The notes: generated by a model from the letters alone, not told the origin. 64,000 bases of DNA from CAZTDD01 sp964612675 (GCA_964612675.1 CAZTDD010000001.1:191069-255068); one strand, 5' to 3'. Counted from the stretch's first letter, positions 56,220 through 64,000 are shown. Numbers and translations are program-made.

Positions 56220-56801
56220 TCATTTCCGATGGATCGGGTTGATCAGTCCACCGTTTCTCCGAACAGGAAACATTCCTTCGTGTACTTCCCGGACGTCTTC
56301 AACCGTATAAAAGGCGTGGGGATGAAACCGACGCATTATCTCGATAACGTCTCGTAGATCTCTTCGCTTGACTACCGTGAACACAATATGAACCGGACCC
56401 TGGGCACCGTCCGCTTCGACTTTCGTAACGCCATAATCGAGGTCCCTCAGTGTTTTGATCATTTCGCTGGCATCTTTTCTCGTAATAATCCTCAGGATAA
56501 CCGTGCCGAATCGTAACTTGCCTTCAATCCGAATCCCCAGATAATTCCCGGTTGCATATCCCCCCGCATACGCAACCAGCAGCACGGGCGTTGTGAGATT
56601 CCGGACAACCTGACTGACAACGGACAACCATATCAGCACCTCGACAAAACCGAGTATCGGAGGAAGAAAACGCATCCCCCGAGAGAGCAGGATGATCCGC
56701 AGCGTCCCGATACTCACGTCGCAAATCCGGGCTGCGAAAATTACGAACGCAAAGAGAGGTATGCCCAAGATGTGATTCGACATCAGTGTAGATATGTCCA
56801 T
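56220..56801 (-). CDS. UPF0316/DUF2179-type membrane protein
   Basis: 193 residues. Three N-terminal membrane helices (about 12-90), then a cytosolic DUF2179 ferredoxin-like domain (TVILRIITRKDASEMIKTLR, VHIVFTVVKRRDLRDVIEIM). The DUF2179 half is also found in YitT-type proteins and is suspected to sense a ligand. The gene starts 15 bp after the methyltransferase-ATP-grasp gene and should be in the same transcript. Function unknown. Confidence 0.87.
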   Translation of the reverse strand: MDISTLMSNHILGIPLFAFVIFAARICDVSIGTLRIILLSRGMRFLPPILGFVEVLIWLSVVSQVVRNLTTPVLLVAYAGGYATGNYLGIRIEGKLRFGTVILRIITRKDASEMIKTLRDLDYGVTKVEADGAQGPVHIVFTVVKRRDLRDVIEIMRRFHPHAFYTVEDVREVHEGMFPVRRNGGLINPIHRK

Positions 56802-56816
56802 GGCCGAGGAATCCTC

Positions 56817-58757
56817 TTAAAGCGCCTGTAGTCCAAGACGTTGCTCAACCGCATGAAGGATCCCCCCGAGCATCTCGCTGTAAGACATCCCCATTATTTT
56901 CGCCATTTGTGCGAGATGCCCGTCCCAGCACCATCCGGGATTCGGATTCACTTCCAGGAGTTTCGGATTTCCTTCCCCATCCAGCCTCCAGTCCAACCTT
57001 GCGTAATCCCTGCACTCCAGTCTTTCGAAAAGACGCGTCGAGCACGCGATCAAGAATTTCTCTGTGTTTTCCGGCAGATTAGCCGGTATGGATTGAAGAG
57101 TCGCATAGGGAGAGTGAGGGTCCCACTTCGCCTCATATCCGCAGATTCTTGGTAGTTCGGCCGGCAGTGAAGAATAGTCTTCCTCGATAATGGGTAAAAC
57201 CGTGTAGGATTCGGGAGGATTTCCGATGATACCGATACTAAGGTCTTTCCCGGTAAGAAATTCCTCGACGAGAATCGGCTTGTCATAGCCGAATTTCTCT
57301 CGAATATCCGTAATCGCGTTCACCAGTTCTTCTGCGTTGTTGGCAATGCTCTTTTGGGTGATGCCAAAACTCGAATCTCCGAAATTCGGCTTTACAATCA
57401 CGGGAAATCCAAATGGAATGTCCGAACTGGTGTCTCCCGGCGTGACCAGGTGCGCCTCCGGAACAGGAACGCCGGTTTCTTTCGCCAGCCCACGCGTCAG
57501 AGATTTGTCGTAACAGATCGCCAGGCACTGTGGGCCGGCGCCGCTGTACGGTATACCGAGAATCTCCAAGACAGACGGGACGTGAAGCTCGTAACGCGCA
57601 TTGTTGTTGTATCCCTCATCGCACAAATTGAACACGAAATCCGCCTTTGATTTTCCGTTTTTCAGGTCGCCGATCAATGTGTCGTGATTATCGAGATACT
57701 GGAACTCGTACTGGTCGAACGCACGAAGAGCACCTTTCATCTGGTCGATTGTGTAGAAGTCATCGTCGTCGAATATGTTCTGTGGTTTGAGCGGGTCTGT
57801 TTTTCGCGGATCGCCCATGACAACGACTACGTTACGCGTTGCCTTGCGGACCCTTCTTTTCGGCGTCCATTCTTTTTTCGCAACCGAAGTAAGAACGATC
57901 CGTTTGCCCATCATCCCTAGATCTTGATTTCGCTTGGAGTCGGGGGAAATCGAACAGTGAACAACCATGTCGGAGAATCCCGCGGTCTTCAACACGTCTT
58001 CCAGTGTCTCCGTGGTATACAGGCGCTCCGCATAGAACTGATCCGCGATAACTCCTTTTTGGACGTGAGTGACCACCTCTCTTGAGATCAATCGCTGTCG
58101 ATCTACCGACAAAGACCGTTCTCTGCAGACAAACATATTCTTGTCGATCCATTCCCACGATCGCGGACTGTAGTTCTCCCTCAGGTATTCACCGTCGGCC
58201 ACGTCCATAAGCAGCCGTCCCCACGGTTTCAAGACTCGGAATACTTCGTTCAAGACTCGAAGGTCATCCTGAACCGTCTCAAAAAAGCCGAGGCTGTTTC
58301 CGAGCATCATGACGACGTCGAACGTGTCGGGAGGATAGGGTAGTCTGCGGGCATCGCCTTCACGAAACCGCGTATTCAACCCCATCTTCTTTGCATCGCT
58401 TCGAGCTTTGCGAATCAGATAATGAGACCTGTCCAGTCCCTCGGTATTGGCAAACCCCAGATTGGCGAATTCCAGCGAATGACGCCCCTGGCCGCAACAC
58501 AAGTCCAGTATCCGGTCTTCGCACGAAAGGTCGAGCAGCTCGGCGAAAAATCGAACCTCGGATTTCGTGATTTGATCGTCGTCGACAATATCGCCATCCG
58601 TCTTGATATATATGGAATTGAAAATCCGTCTCCACCAATCCGGTTGAACGTACTCCTCAATATTGGGAACCGACCCTAAACAGGTTCGGCCGGCCCTGAC
58701 ACCGCGTGCTCTCTTTCTCGTTTCAGCTCGTACTGTCCGACCGTTTGTGGTTTGCAT
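56817..58757 (-). CDS. Fusion of SAM-dependent methyltransferase and D-Ala-D-Ala ligase-like ATP-grasp enzyme
   Basis: 646 residues. Residues about 30-300 are a class I methyltransferase: motif I ILDLCCGQGRHS (83-94), acidic EGLDRSHYL, and the later FDVVMMLGNSLGFFE. Residues about 310-640 are an ATP-grasp ligase of the Ddl type: NLCDEGYNNNARYE, PVIVKPNFGDSSFGI (nucleotide Lys), ILVEEFLTGKDLSIGI, and LEVNPNPGW (Mg ligands). Such ligases form an amide between a carboxylate and an amine through an acyl phosphate. A bifunctional enzyme that ligates and methylates an amino-acid derivative is the simplest reading. AAAGG precedes the ATG by 10 nt. Neighbours: tetR 99 bp upstream, UPF0316 gene 15 bp downstream, and a deacylase on the other side. 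Substrate unknown. Confidence 0.9.
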   Translation of the reverse strand: MQTTNGRTVRAETRKRARGVRAGRTCLGSVPNIEEYVQPDWWRRIFNSIYIKTDGDIVDDDQITKSEVRFFAELLDLSCEDRILDLCCGQGRHSLEFANLGFANTEGLDRSHYLIRKARSDAKKMGLNTRFREGDARRLPYPPDTFDVVMMLGNSLGFFETVQDDLRVLNEVFRVLKPWGRLLMDVADGEYLRENYSPRSWEWIDKNMFVCRERSLSVDRQRLISREVVTHVQKGVIADQFYAERLYTTETLEDVLKTAGFSDMVVHCSISPDSKRNQDLGMMGKRIVLTSVAKKEWTPKRRVRKATRNVVVVMGDPRKTDPLKPQNIFDDDDFYTIDQMKGALRAFDQYEFQYLDNHDTLIGDLKNGKSKADFVFNLCDEGYNNNARYELHVPSVLEILGIPYSGAGPQCLAICYDKSLTRGLAKETGVPVPEAHLVTPGDTSSDIPFGFPVIVKPNFGDSSFGITQKSIANNAEELVNAITDIREKFGYDKPILVEEFLTGKDLSIGIIGNPPESYTVLPIIEEDYSSLPAELPRICGYEAKWDPHSPYATLQSIPANLPENTEKFLIACSTRLFERLECRDYARLDWRLDGEGNPKLLEVNPNPGWCWDGHLAQMAKIMGMSYSEMLGGILHAVEQRLGLQAL

Positions 58758-58856
58758 CTGCCTAAGACCTTTCTTTCCCCGGGGAGATTTGACTCAGGTA
58801 TCTCAATTTGTCTTGAAGAGAATCGTTTAAAGGTGGCGTCCGACACCGTCGTCGTT

Positions 58857-59480
58857 CTATCCCCCGAGAAAGACAGTAGATGTCGCGACAAATGCACGGC
58901 GAAGGGGCTTCATGCTCATCTCTAGTTCTTCCGGGGACATACCGATCGTCGCAAACGAGAAAAACCCCGAAACAAACCCCGCCAAAGCGCAGGCAAAGCG
59001 CCTCAATCTGACGGATTCGATTCGCGCCGGAAGAAAACGGGCCAACTGGTTCTCAATCCCCTCCAGATAGCGGAGATAGGGCATCTCCAGTTCCTCCAGC
59101 GTCTCCCGTTGAAGCTGAAGTAGAACTCTCCCCTGGAACATCAACAAAAACTCTTCTTCGCGCTCGCGCAGGAAGATCGAGTGGGCGCGAATGAGATGCT
59201 CAATCGCCTCGTTCAAGTCTTCGCACTCGTGTTCGGTAGTCGAGATCTTGTCCAACAAATGGTTCACAGCATCCTCAAGCAGGGCGGCGGCGATGCCTTC
59301 TTTGCTGTCGAAGTACCGATAGAAGGTCCCTTTGCCCACGTCCGCCCGCTCCGTGATCTCTTCAATAGCCGTGTTATCGATGCCCGATTCTACAAAGAGC
59401 GTAAGTGAAGCATTCTTAAGACGTTGGCGCGTTTGATTCGCCCTTCGTGTGGCCCGATCCAAAGACCGATCTTCTCGCAT
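58857..59480 (-). CDS. TetR-family transcriptional regulator
   Basis: 207 residues from ATG 59480, after AAGGGTGA; a GTG at 59489 lies inside that site. The N-terminal HTH is canonical (NASLTLFVESGIDNTAIEEI, ADVGKGTFYRYFDSKEGIAA). The C-terminal ligand domain has no recognised family. It is divergent from the deacylase gene, and four evenly spaced palindromes sit between the two starts, so it very likely represses itself, the methyltransferase-ATP-grasp operon and possibly the deacylase, with release by a small ligand. Confidence 0.93.
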   Translation of the reverse strand: MREDRSLDRATRRANQTRQRLKNASLTLFVESGIDNTAIEEITERADVGKGTFYRYFDSKEGIAAALLEDAVNHLLDKISTTEHECEDLNEAIEHLIRAHSIFLREREEEFLLMFQGRVLLQLQRETLEELEMPYLRYLEGIENQLARFLPARIESVRLRRFACALAGFVSGFFSFATIGMSPEELEMSMKPLRRAFVATSTVFLGG

Positions 59481-59492
59481 GAGTGTCACCCT

Positions 59493-59560
59493 TGACTAGG
59501 TGGTCTATATTGACTTTTAAGTCTTGCATGACAAGATAGTCATAGATGACCATATAGTCA
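59493..59560. promoter_or_regulatory. Array of four TetR-type operators at an 18-bp period
   Basis: TGAC-N6-GTC(T/A) at 59493-59506, 59511-59524, 59529-59542 and 59547-59560. Each 14-mer is separated by exactly 4 bp. The last, TGACCATATAGTCA, is nearly a perfect palindrome. A fifth half-site, GTCA at 59485-59488, keeps the same register over the tetR ribosome binding site. Confidence 0.82.
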
Positions 59561-59669
59561 ATACTCAAGGCGCGTTAATGTTGATTTTTTTTGACGTCAA
59601 ACAGAGGACCATTCCGGTCTCGTGGCGGGCAAGGGTCGCGGACGCCATACGGGGCATCAGGATGAAAAT

Positions 59670-60647
59670 ATGACAAGAATCCGGTACTCCTTCTTGAAGA
59701 TCCTCACTGGTTCGGATCTTTCGCGTAGACGGTTGCCGTTTATGGCGGCTCACAGTCCCGAGCAGGGGCCCGTGGTATGGCTCACCGCGTGCGGGCATGG
59801 TGACGAAGTCGGTGGAATTGTTATTATCCAAGACATTTTTAAGAGGATACGAAGGACCGGTCTCCTGAGGGGCTCAATTTACGCGTTTCCGTTGATGAAT
59901 CCAATCGGGTTCGAATCCATTTCGCGTCATATCACACTCAGCAAAGAAGACCTCAATCGCTCTTTTCCGGGAAACAAGAACGGTACTTTCGGCGAGAGAA
60001 TCGCGGATCAAATATTCACAAAAATTACAGAAACGCAGCCGACTCTCGTGCTTGACCTGCACAACGACTGGATTCAATCGATTCCGTACACATTGATCGA
60101 CAAGGATAGCAGCTCCTATCCAGAAGAAATGGGGCAGGAAATTCGTTTTTTTGCCGTGGAAACCGGCTTCCTAGTGATTCAGGACACGGAGGAACTGAGC
60201 AAAACACTTTCACATAATCTAATTGTGCAAGGGATTCCGGCACTAACGCTTGAACTCGGCGAATCCTACGTGGTAAATGAAGCCAACATCGACTTCGGTG
60301 TAAAATCAATCTGGAATATACTTTCAAGTCTTGAAATGGTTGAAGCGGCCGAACAGGATTTTCGTTTTCCATTTCCTGAGCATTATCGAGGTCAAGTTCT
60401 CAGATACTCGGACCGTCCTCTAAGCTCAACCAGTGGCATCATCCGTTATCTAGCGAAGCCCGGAGACTTCGTCGTACACGGACAACCGATCGCCAAAACA
60501 TACAACGCATTCGGGAAACGCCAGGAAATACTCTATGCCCTGGACAACGGCATTGTATTGGGCCACGCGGATTCATCCATGGTGTTTCCCGGCATGCGGG
60601 TCATGGCATTCGGTCTTTGCGGACAGAACCTCTGTCAAGCGCAATAG
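59670..60647 (+). CDS. AstE/AspA-type (M14-like) zinc deacylase
   Basis: 325 residues from ATG 59670; the in-frame GTG at 59622 is the longer option. Zinc ligands H43-GD-E46 (CGHGDEVGG) and H131 (LDLHND), substrate block DLNRSFPG, and catalytic Glu in LTLELGES match the succinylglutamate desuccinylase/aspartoacylase family. A C-terminal beta domain (about 250-325) caps the site. It would hydrolyse an N-acyl or peptide-like amide of an amino acid. It is opposite the methyltransferase-ATP-grasp operon across the operator array, suggesting that the ligase makes, and this enzyme breaks, related amides. That link is inference. Confidence 0.87.
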   Translation: MTRIRYSFLKILTGSDLSRRRLPFMAAHSPEQGPVVWLTACGHGDEVGGIVIIQDIFKRIRRTGLLRGSIYAFPLMNPIGFESISRHITLSKEDLNRSFPGNKNGTFGERIADQIFTKITETQPTLVLDLHNDWIQSIPYTLIDKDSSSYPEEMGQEIRFFAVETGFLVIQDTEELSKTLSHNLIVQGIPALTLELGESYVVNEANIDFGVKSIWNILSSLEMVEAAEQDFRFPFPEHYRGQVLRYSDRPLSSTSGIIRYLAKPGDFVVHGQPIAKTYNAFGKRQEILYALDNGIVLGHADSSMVFPGMRVMAFGLCGQNLCQAQ

Positions 60648-60783
60648 GCTCTTCAGCGGCAAACAACCAATCGAAGATGAATCACTCTTCCCCCTTCAAC
60701 GAATACTGCGAAAATAACGGGTCTGCTTCGCCCCGCCGGACAGATGTTGGTGTGGGAAAGACTCACGGAAAGGATCGTCGTTC

Positions 60784-61917
60784 ATGAGCACTCCTCCACA
60801 AGAGGAAAACCTCCGCGTCGGCGTGATCATGGCGGGCGGCTACGGGGAACGATTATGGCCGCTCTCCCGTAGCAAACGCCCCAAGCAGCTCCTTAAGCTT
60901 TTGGACAACAACGAATCTCTTCTGGGGGCCACGGTAAGGCGAATCGCGCCGATGATCCCGGGCGACAGGCTTTACGTAGTCACCAATCGGTCTCTCCAGA
61001 AAATCATCCAGGACGGTGTCGCCGACATTCCCGATGAAAACGTCATTGCCGAGCCGCACAAACGCAACACATCCGCCTGCATCGCACTGGCAGCGGCAAA
61101 AGTCATGGCCATGTATCCGGATGGCGAGGACGATACGACGATGGCAATCCTCACTGCGGACCATCGGATCAACGATGACGATGCCTTCCGAAGAACGGTT
61201 GCGAAGGCATTGGAAGCGGCTGAAACGCAAGACAAACTTGTACTGATTGGAATTCATCCCACCCGACCGGAAACGGCCTACGGCTACGTCGAAGTGCCGG
61301 AAAAGATATCCAATGAATCCATCGTATCGGAAACATTGCCGGTCCTGCGGTTCCGCGAAAAACCAAACAAAGAGGTCGCGGAAGAGTTTATCTCAACCGG
61401 CCGTTTCTTCTGGAACAGCGGTATGTTCTTTTGGAAGCTTTCCGTTTTCCTGCAGGAACTCGACGAAGCGATGCCGACATTGGCCATGGCGACGCGGGAG
61501 ATGGCGGAATGTTTCCGTCGGGATACCGAAGACTCCATGAAGCGGTTGAGTCGGATTTTCGAGGGACTGGGCGACATTTCCATTGATTACGGCTTGATGG
61601 AGAAATCTTCGAGTGTCGTACTGATCCCCGCACAGTTCTCCTGGGACGACCTGGGCTCCTGGGACTCGCTACGGCGAGCCTGGGAAAAAGACCGGCACGG
61701 AAACATATCGAAAGGCGGCTCTGTGCTGGTGGATACCCACGACAGCGTGATCTACAACGCTGAAGAGCCCGGTGAGTTAATTGTCGCCGTACTCGGCATG
61801 CGGGATGTGACCGTTGTGGGAACCCAGGACGCAATCCTTGTTTGTCCCACCGACCGAGCTCAAGAGATTCGGAAAATCATACGAATTTTGAGAGAAGAAT
61901 ATCCGGAGCACCTGTAG
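60784..61917 (+). CDS. manC: Mannose-1-phosphate guanylyltransferase
   Basis: 377 residues, GAAAGGA before the ATG. Canonical signature VIMAGGYGERLWPLSRSKRPKQ (positions near 13-34), Lys of PKQLLKLL, AEPHKRNTSACIALAA, ILTADHRINDD, and the sugar-binding FWNSGMFFWKLSVF. No isomerase domain. It makes GDP-mannose from GTP and mannose-1-phosphate for polysaccharides or glycolipids. The protein at 40078-41151 is a diverged paralogue. Confidence 0.95.
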   Translation: MSTPPQEENLRVGVIMAGGYGERLWPLSRSKRPKQLLKLLDNNESLLGATVRRIAPMIPGDRLYVVTNRSLQKIIQDGVADIPDENVIAEPHKRNTSACIALAAAKVMAMYPDGEDDTTMAILTADHRINDDDAFRRTVAKALEAAETQDKLVLIGIHPTRPETAYGYVEVPEKISNESIVSETLPVLRFREKPNKEVAEEFISTGRFFWNSGMFFWKLSVFLQELDEAMPTLAMATREMAECFRRDTEDSMKRLSRIFEGLGDISIDYGLMEKSSSVVLIPAQFSWDDLGSWDSLRRAWEKDRHGNISKGGSVLVDTHDSVIYNAEEPGELIVAVLGMRDVTVVGTQDAILVCPTDRAQEIRKIIRILREEYPEHL

Positions 61918-62243
61918 TACCCGGGCACTTGTCATGATCGAGCAACATTCGGAACCCAGCGGAGAGCAGCTCTGCTTCTCCCCCAAAGATTGATGGCATC
62001 GCAAAAAGTCCTCGATACAGATCTCAACCCCCTCCTAACCTCCCCCGATCTTCGGGGGAGGAATAAGAAGTGGACGCAGCAAAGTCATTTTCTCCCCCAA
62101 GAGGGACACGCTTGCGTGGCCGCTGTAAGGGGAGATACAGAGGGGGTTGACGAGTCCGCGCCCACAAAGGATGGAGATACAGAGGGGGTTGACGATCACA
62201 CACCAAAGTTTCGAAGAGATCTACACTTCCCTCAGCCTCTGCG
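61918..62243. repeat. Intergenic palindrome and 42-bp tandem repeat
   Basis: CCTCCCCCGA-TCT-TCGGGGGAGG (62039-62061) is a perfect 10-bp stem and resembles dispersed intergenic repeats. A 23-bp sequence, from GGAGATACAG to GTTGACGA, occurs at 62131-62153 and 62173-62195, giving a 42-bp period. No gene seen. Confidence 0.65.
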
Positions 62244-62271
62244 TTGATGAATCCCCGAATCTTACTACAAT
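62244..62271 (+). promoter_or_regulatory. Sigma-70-type promoter of the DnaJ-like gene
   Basis: TTGATG (62244-62249), 16-bp spacer, TACAAT (62266-62271), about 35 bp before the GTG start. Confidence 0.6.
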
Positions 62272-62304
62272 AAACGATGGAACAAATTCGGACGGAGGAA
62301 ACTG

Positions 62305-62994
62305 GTGGCAAAGGACTACTACGCGATCCTGGGCTTGTCTCCCGCGGCCAACCTCGGGGATATTCGTGAAGCCTACCGCCGCCTTGCAAAACTTCACCAC
62401 CCCGATGGAGACAAGGGAGACGAGAACCAATTCAGACAAATACACGAAGCGTATACAGTTCTATCGGATCCGAAGCAACGGCGGGATTACGACGCGGAGA
62501 CCCAGCCAAAGTCCAAACCTCGCCGTCCCTCCGCCCCGATCGAGCCACTGACACCACATCAACGGCCGTTTCGACATCGTCCCGAGCCGATAAGGCCAAT
62601 GGACGAACCCTATTCTCAGGAGTCTCAGGACGATACCGACATCCTCGCCGACGATTGGTTCACAAATCTCCTGGCCGGTCTCAGCAACAACGTGTTCCGC
62701 CGTGAGGGAAACAACTACTATCTCGAAATCAACCTCACAGACGAAGAAGCGGCACAGGGAGGAGTTCTCGATCTTCGAATTCCGATTGAAGCGTTTTGTC
62801 CTTTATGCAGGGGAACGGGGCGATTACGGTATCACGTATGCGGCTATTGTTTGGGGCGTGGCAGTGTCGAAAAAGATGTCCCGATCTCTTTCGAAATCAC
62901 ACGTTCCATCCCGGACGGCGCCGTCCACCAAATGCCTCTCGACCGATACGGCCTTCCGGACTGCCTGCTGACCGTACGGTTTCATTTGGATTAA
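62305..62994 (+). CDS. Compact DnaJ-like co-chaperone
   Basis: 229 residues from GTG 62305, six to seven nt after GGAGG. J-domain (1-65): YYAILGLSPAANLGDIREAY, the essential HPD in LHHPDGDKGD, and the closing helix LSDPKQRRDYD. A Pro/Arg-rich linker follows. The C-terminal part has a DnaJ-type beta domain (YYLEINLTDEEAAQGG) with a single zinc module, CPLCRGTGRLRYHVCGYCLG, rather than the usual two. No dimerisation helix. It would stimulate DnaK ATPase on a specialised substrate. Its own promoter lies just upstream. Confidence 0.87.
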   Translation: MAKDYYAILGLSPAANLGDIREAYRRLAKLHHPDGDKGDENQFRQIHEAYTVLSDPKQRRDYDAETQPKSKPRRPSAPIEPLTPHQRPFRHRPEPIRPMDEPYSQESQDDTDILADDWFTNLLAGLSNNVFRREGNNYYLEINLTDEEAAQGGVLDLRIPIEAFCPLCRGTGRLRYHVCGYCLGRGSVEKDVPISFEITRSIPDGAVHQMPLDRYGLPDCLLTVRFHLD

Positions 62995-63012
62995 GAACAA
63001 CGATCAAAGAAA

Positions 63013-63048
63013 GACCGACGGAAGAGAAAGAACACTCTCCCGTCGGTC
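63013..63048 (-). terminator. Terminator hairpin for the minus-strand receptor gene
   Basis: GACCGACGG (63013-63021) pairs with CCGTCGGTC (63040-63048). On the minus strand the stem is followed by a T-rich run (TTTCTTTG). Confidence 0.65.
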
Positions 63049-63077
63049 CACGCAGTATCCGGCAAGCACGCTGTAGG

Positions 63078-63917
63078 TCAGAATTCCTGGAACTCCCTTC
63101 GTTGGCCTGCCGGCTGTGAATTCTCTATGCGTTCTGTTTCCGAATTGCCCGGTTGCGGAGCGGGAAGCGATTCGACCTTTTCTCCAATGTGGGCCACTTC
63201 CAGGCGATGTCGTTTGACTCCGCTTGTTCTGTCAGTGAGTCGTCCGTTCCCATTTCCGTTGACTTTGAAGCGGCTGACGATTTCCTGCATGTTCTGTGCC
63301 TGGCTGGCGAGTTCCTCGCTTGCCGCCGCCGATTCCTCGGAAGTCGCGGAATTCTGTTGCGTCACTTGGTCGAGCGACGTAGTCGCTTCGCGAATTTGGT
63401 TGGCGCCCGAAGACTGTTCCTGACAGGCCATACTGATCTCCTGAACCAGTTCGGCAGTCTTCTGAATATCCGGCACCACCTGCTCGATCAGTTGCCCGGC
63501 TTTTTCCGCCCCTTCAACACTGCTGGAGGCCAGTTCACTGATTTCCTTCGCCGCCTGCTGCGACCGCTCGGCGAGTTTCCTGACCTCGACGGCGACTACC
63601 GCGAAGCCTTTGCCCATTTCGCCTGCACGAGCCGCTTCGATTGCCGCATTCAGCGCCAACAGATTTGTTTGATCGGCGATGTCGTCGACAATCTTGATTT
63701 GATTCGCGATTCTGCGCATCGCATCCACTGTTTCCGCTACGGCCGCACCACCTTGCTGAGCGTCGTCGGCCGCTTTTCGTGCGATCTGATCGGCCTTCTT
63801 CGAATTCTCCGCATTTTGATCCACGGAGGCCGCCAATTCTTCGATAGAAGCGGAAGTCTCTTCCAAACTGGAGGCCTGCTCCGTGGCGGCGCTGCTCAGA
63901 TTCTGTGCCGATGTAGA
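63078..63917 (-). pseudogene. 3' part of a methyl-accepting chemotaxis protein, probably interrupted
   Basis: About 280 codons of the cytoplasmic signalling domain: methylation helix (EQASSLEETSASIEELAA), hairpin tip (ALNAAIEAARAGEMGKGFAV, near-invariant in MCPs) and second helix bundle, then a Pro-rich tail. Upstream, MCP-like sequence stops at about 63917 and the frame runs into TGA at 63981-63983 without a start. No N-terminal sensor or membrane part is present. The break coincides with a sequence that looks like a mobile-element end, so an insertion is the likely cause. If the frame continues beyond the window some other way this call would change. Confidence 0.75.
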
Positions 63918-64000
63918 CCCTAATTTTGCAAAAAGCGTGAATTTTTGTAAGCGGTACCCTAAGCGACTTTTTGCAGGGCGTCAAGAAAATGGAGAAGATC
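63918..64000 (+). mobile_element. Possible left end of an insertion sequence
   Basis: Begins CCCTAATTTTGC, with GCAAAAAG (63928-63935) and its reverse complement CTTTTTGC (63967-63974), and ACCCTAA repeated at 63917-63923 and near 63956-63962. An ATG at 63989 opens a plus-strand frame (MEKI) that could be a transposase. The element runs off the window, so family and partner end are unknown. Confidence 0.45.

Noticed and set aside
59885..59920. GGGTTCGAATCC, resembling a tRNA T-arm
   Set aside because: It lies inside the deacylase frame and no cloverleaf can be drawn around it. The similar GGGTTCGAATAC near 46089 also lacks the other arms.
63153..63923. 256-codon plus-strand frame opposite the chemotaxis receptor
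   Set aside because: It is the antisense of a regular Ala/Glu heptad coiled coil, which often gives long false frames.
1..64000. CRISPR arrays, rRNA genes, tRNA genes and complete prophages
   Set aside because: No repeat-spacer pattern, no conserved rRNA blocks, no cloverleaf and no phage structural genes were recognised when reading both strands.

Overview
The window looks like chromosomal DNA of a heterotrophic Gram-negative bacterium. Outer-membrane TolC-type and RND efflux parts, several lipoprotein signals and periplasmic copper enzymes argue for two membranes. Secreted glycosidases, a Cys-type sulfatase and sodium symport argue for a polysaccharide-degrading lifestyle. This mix occurs in PVC-type bacteria and in candidate phyla such as Hydrogenedentota or Sumerlaeota, but nothing here fixes the phylum. 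I found no rRNA, tRNA or CRISPR array.

Layout. (1) 1-15279, carbohydrate region: a truncated arylsulfotransferase-like protein with EF-hands, then a co-directional run of GH3 beta-glucosidase, sodium:sugar symporter, DegT/DnrJ aminotransferase and GH27 alpha-galactosidase; a ribosome-hibernation factor fused to a cold-shock domain; then a GH9 endoglucanase divergent from a sulfatase. (2) 15318-25373, one long minus-strand copper-handling cluster: HMBD lipoprotein, TolC-like channel, multicopper oxidase, DsrE-like protein, ferric-reductase-like flavoprotein, a free-standing CuA cupredoxin, a CopA ATPase with YHS and two HMBD modules, and a MerA/Lpd-like flavoprotein. (3) 25717-28816, a sugar ABC importer without its ATPase, followed by ftsH. 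(4) 30934-39629, envelope and stress functions: six-BON protein, RND pump with adaptor, MscS channel, aldo/keto reductase. (5) 40078-45882, two sugar nucleotidyltransferases around a small sigma-54 module (consensus -24/-12 promoter, PRC-barrel protein, SCP2-like protein, sigma-54 activator). (6) 46635-51394, a sucrose module: SPS-SPP fusion overlapping sucrose synthase, behind a near-consensus promoter and a 295-nt leader. (7) 51837-56192, housekeeping: Gfo/Idh/MocA oxidoreductase, UbiB-type kinase, PRPP synthetase. (8) 56220-60647, the most unusual locus: a methyltransferase-ATP-grasp fusion transcribed with a TetR regulator and a UPF0316 membrane protein, divergent from an AstE/AspA-type deacylase, with four TGAC-N6-GTCW operators at an exact 18-bp period between them. 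(9) 60784-64000: GDP-mannose pyrophosphorylase, a compact DnaJ-like protein, and the 3' part of a chemotaxis receptor that seems cut by a mobile element at the right edge.

Functionally, regions 1 and 3 would take up and break down plant- or algal-type glycans. Regions 4 to 6 (hibernation factor, MscS, BON protein, sucrose synthesis, sigma-54 PRC-barrel module) fit osmotic, desiccation or envelope stress. Region 8 is the best candidate for an undescribed system. All gene functions are inferred from motifs read by eye; no database search was run.
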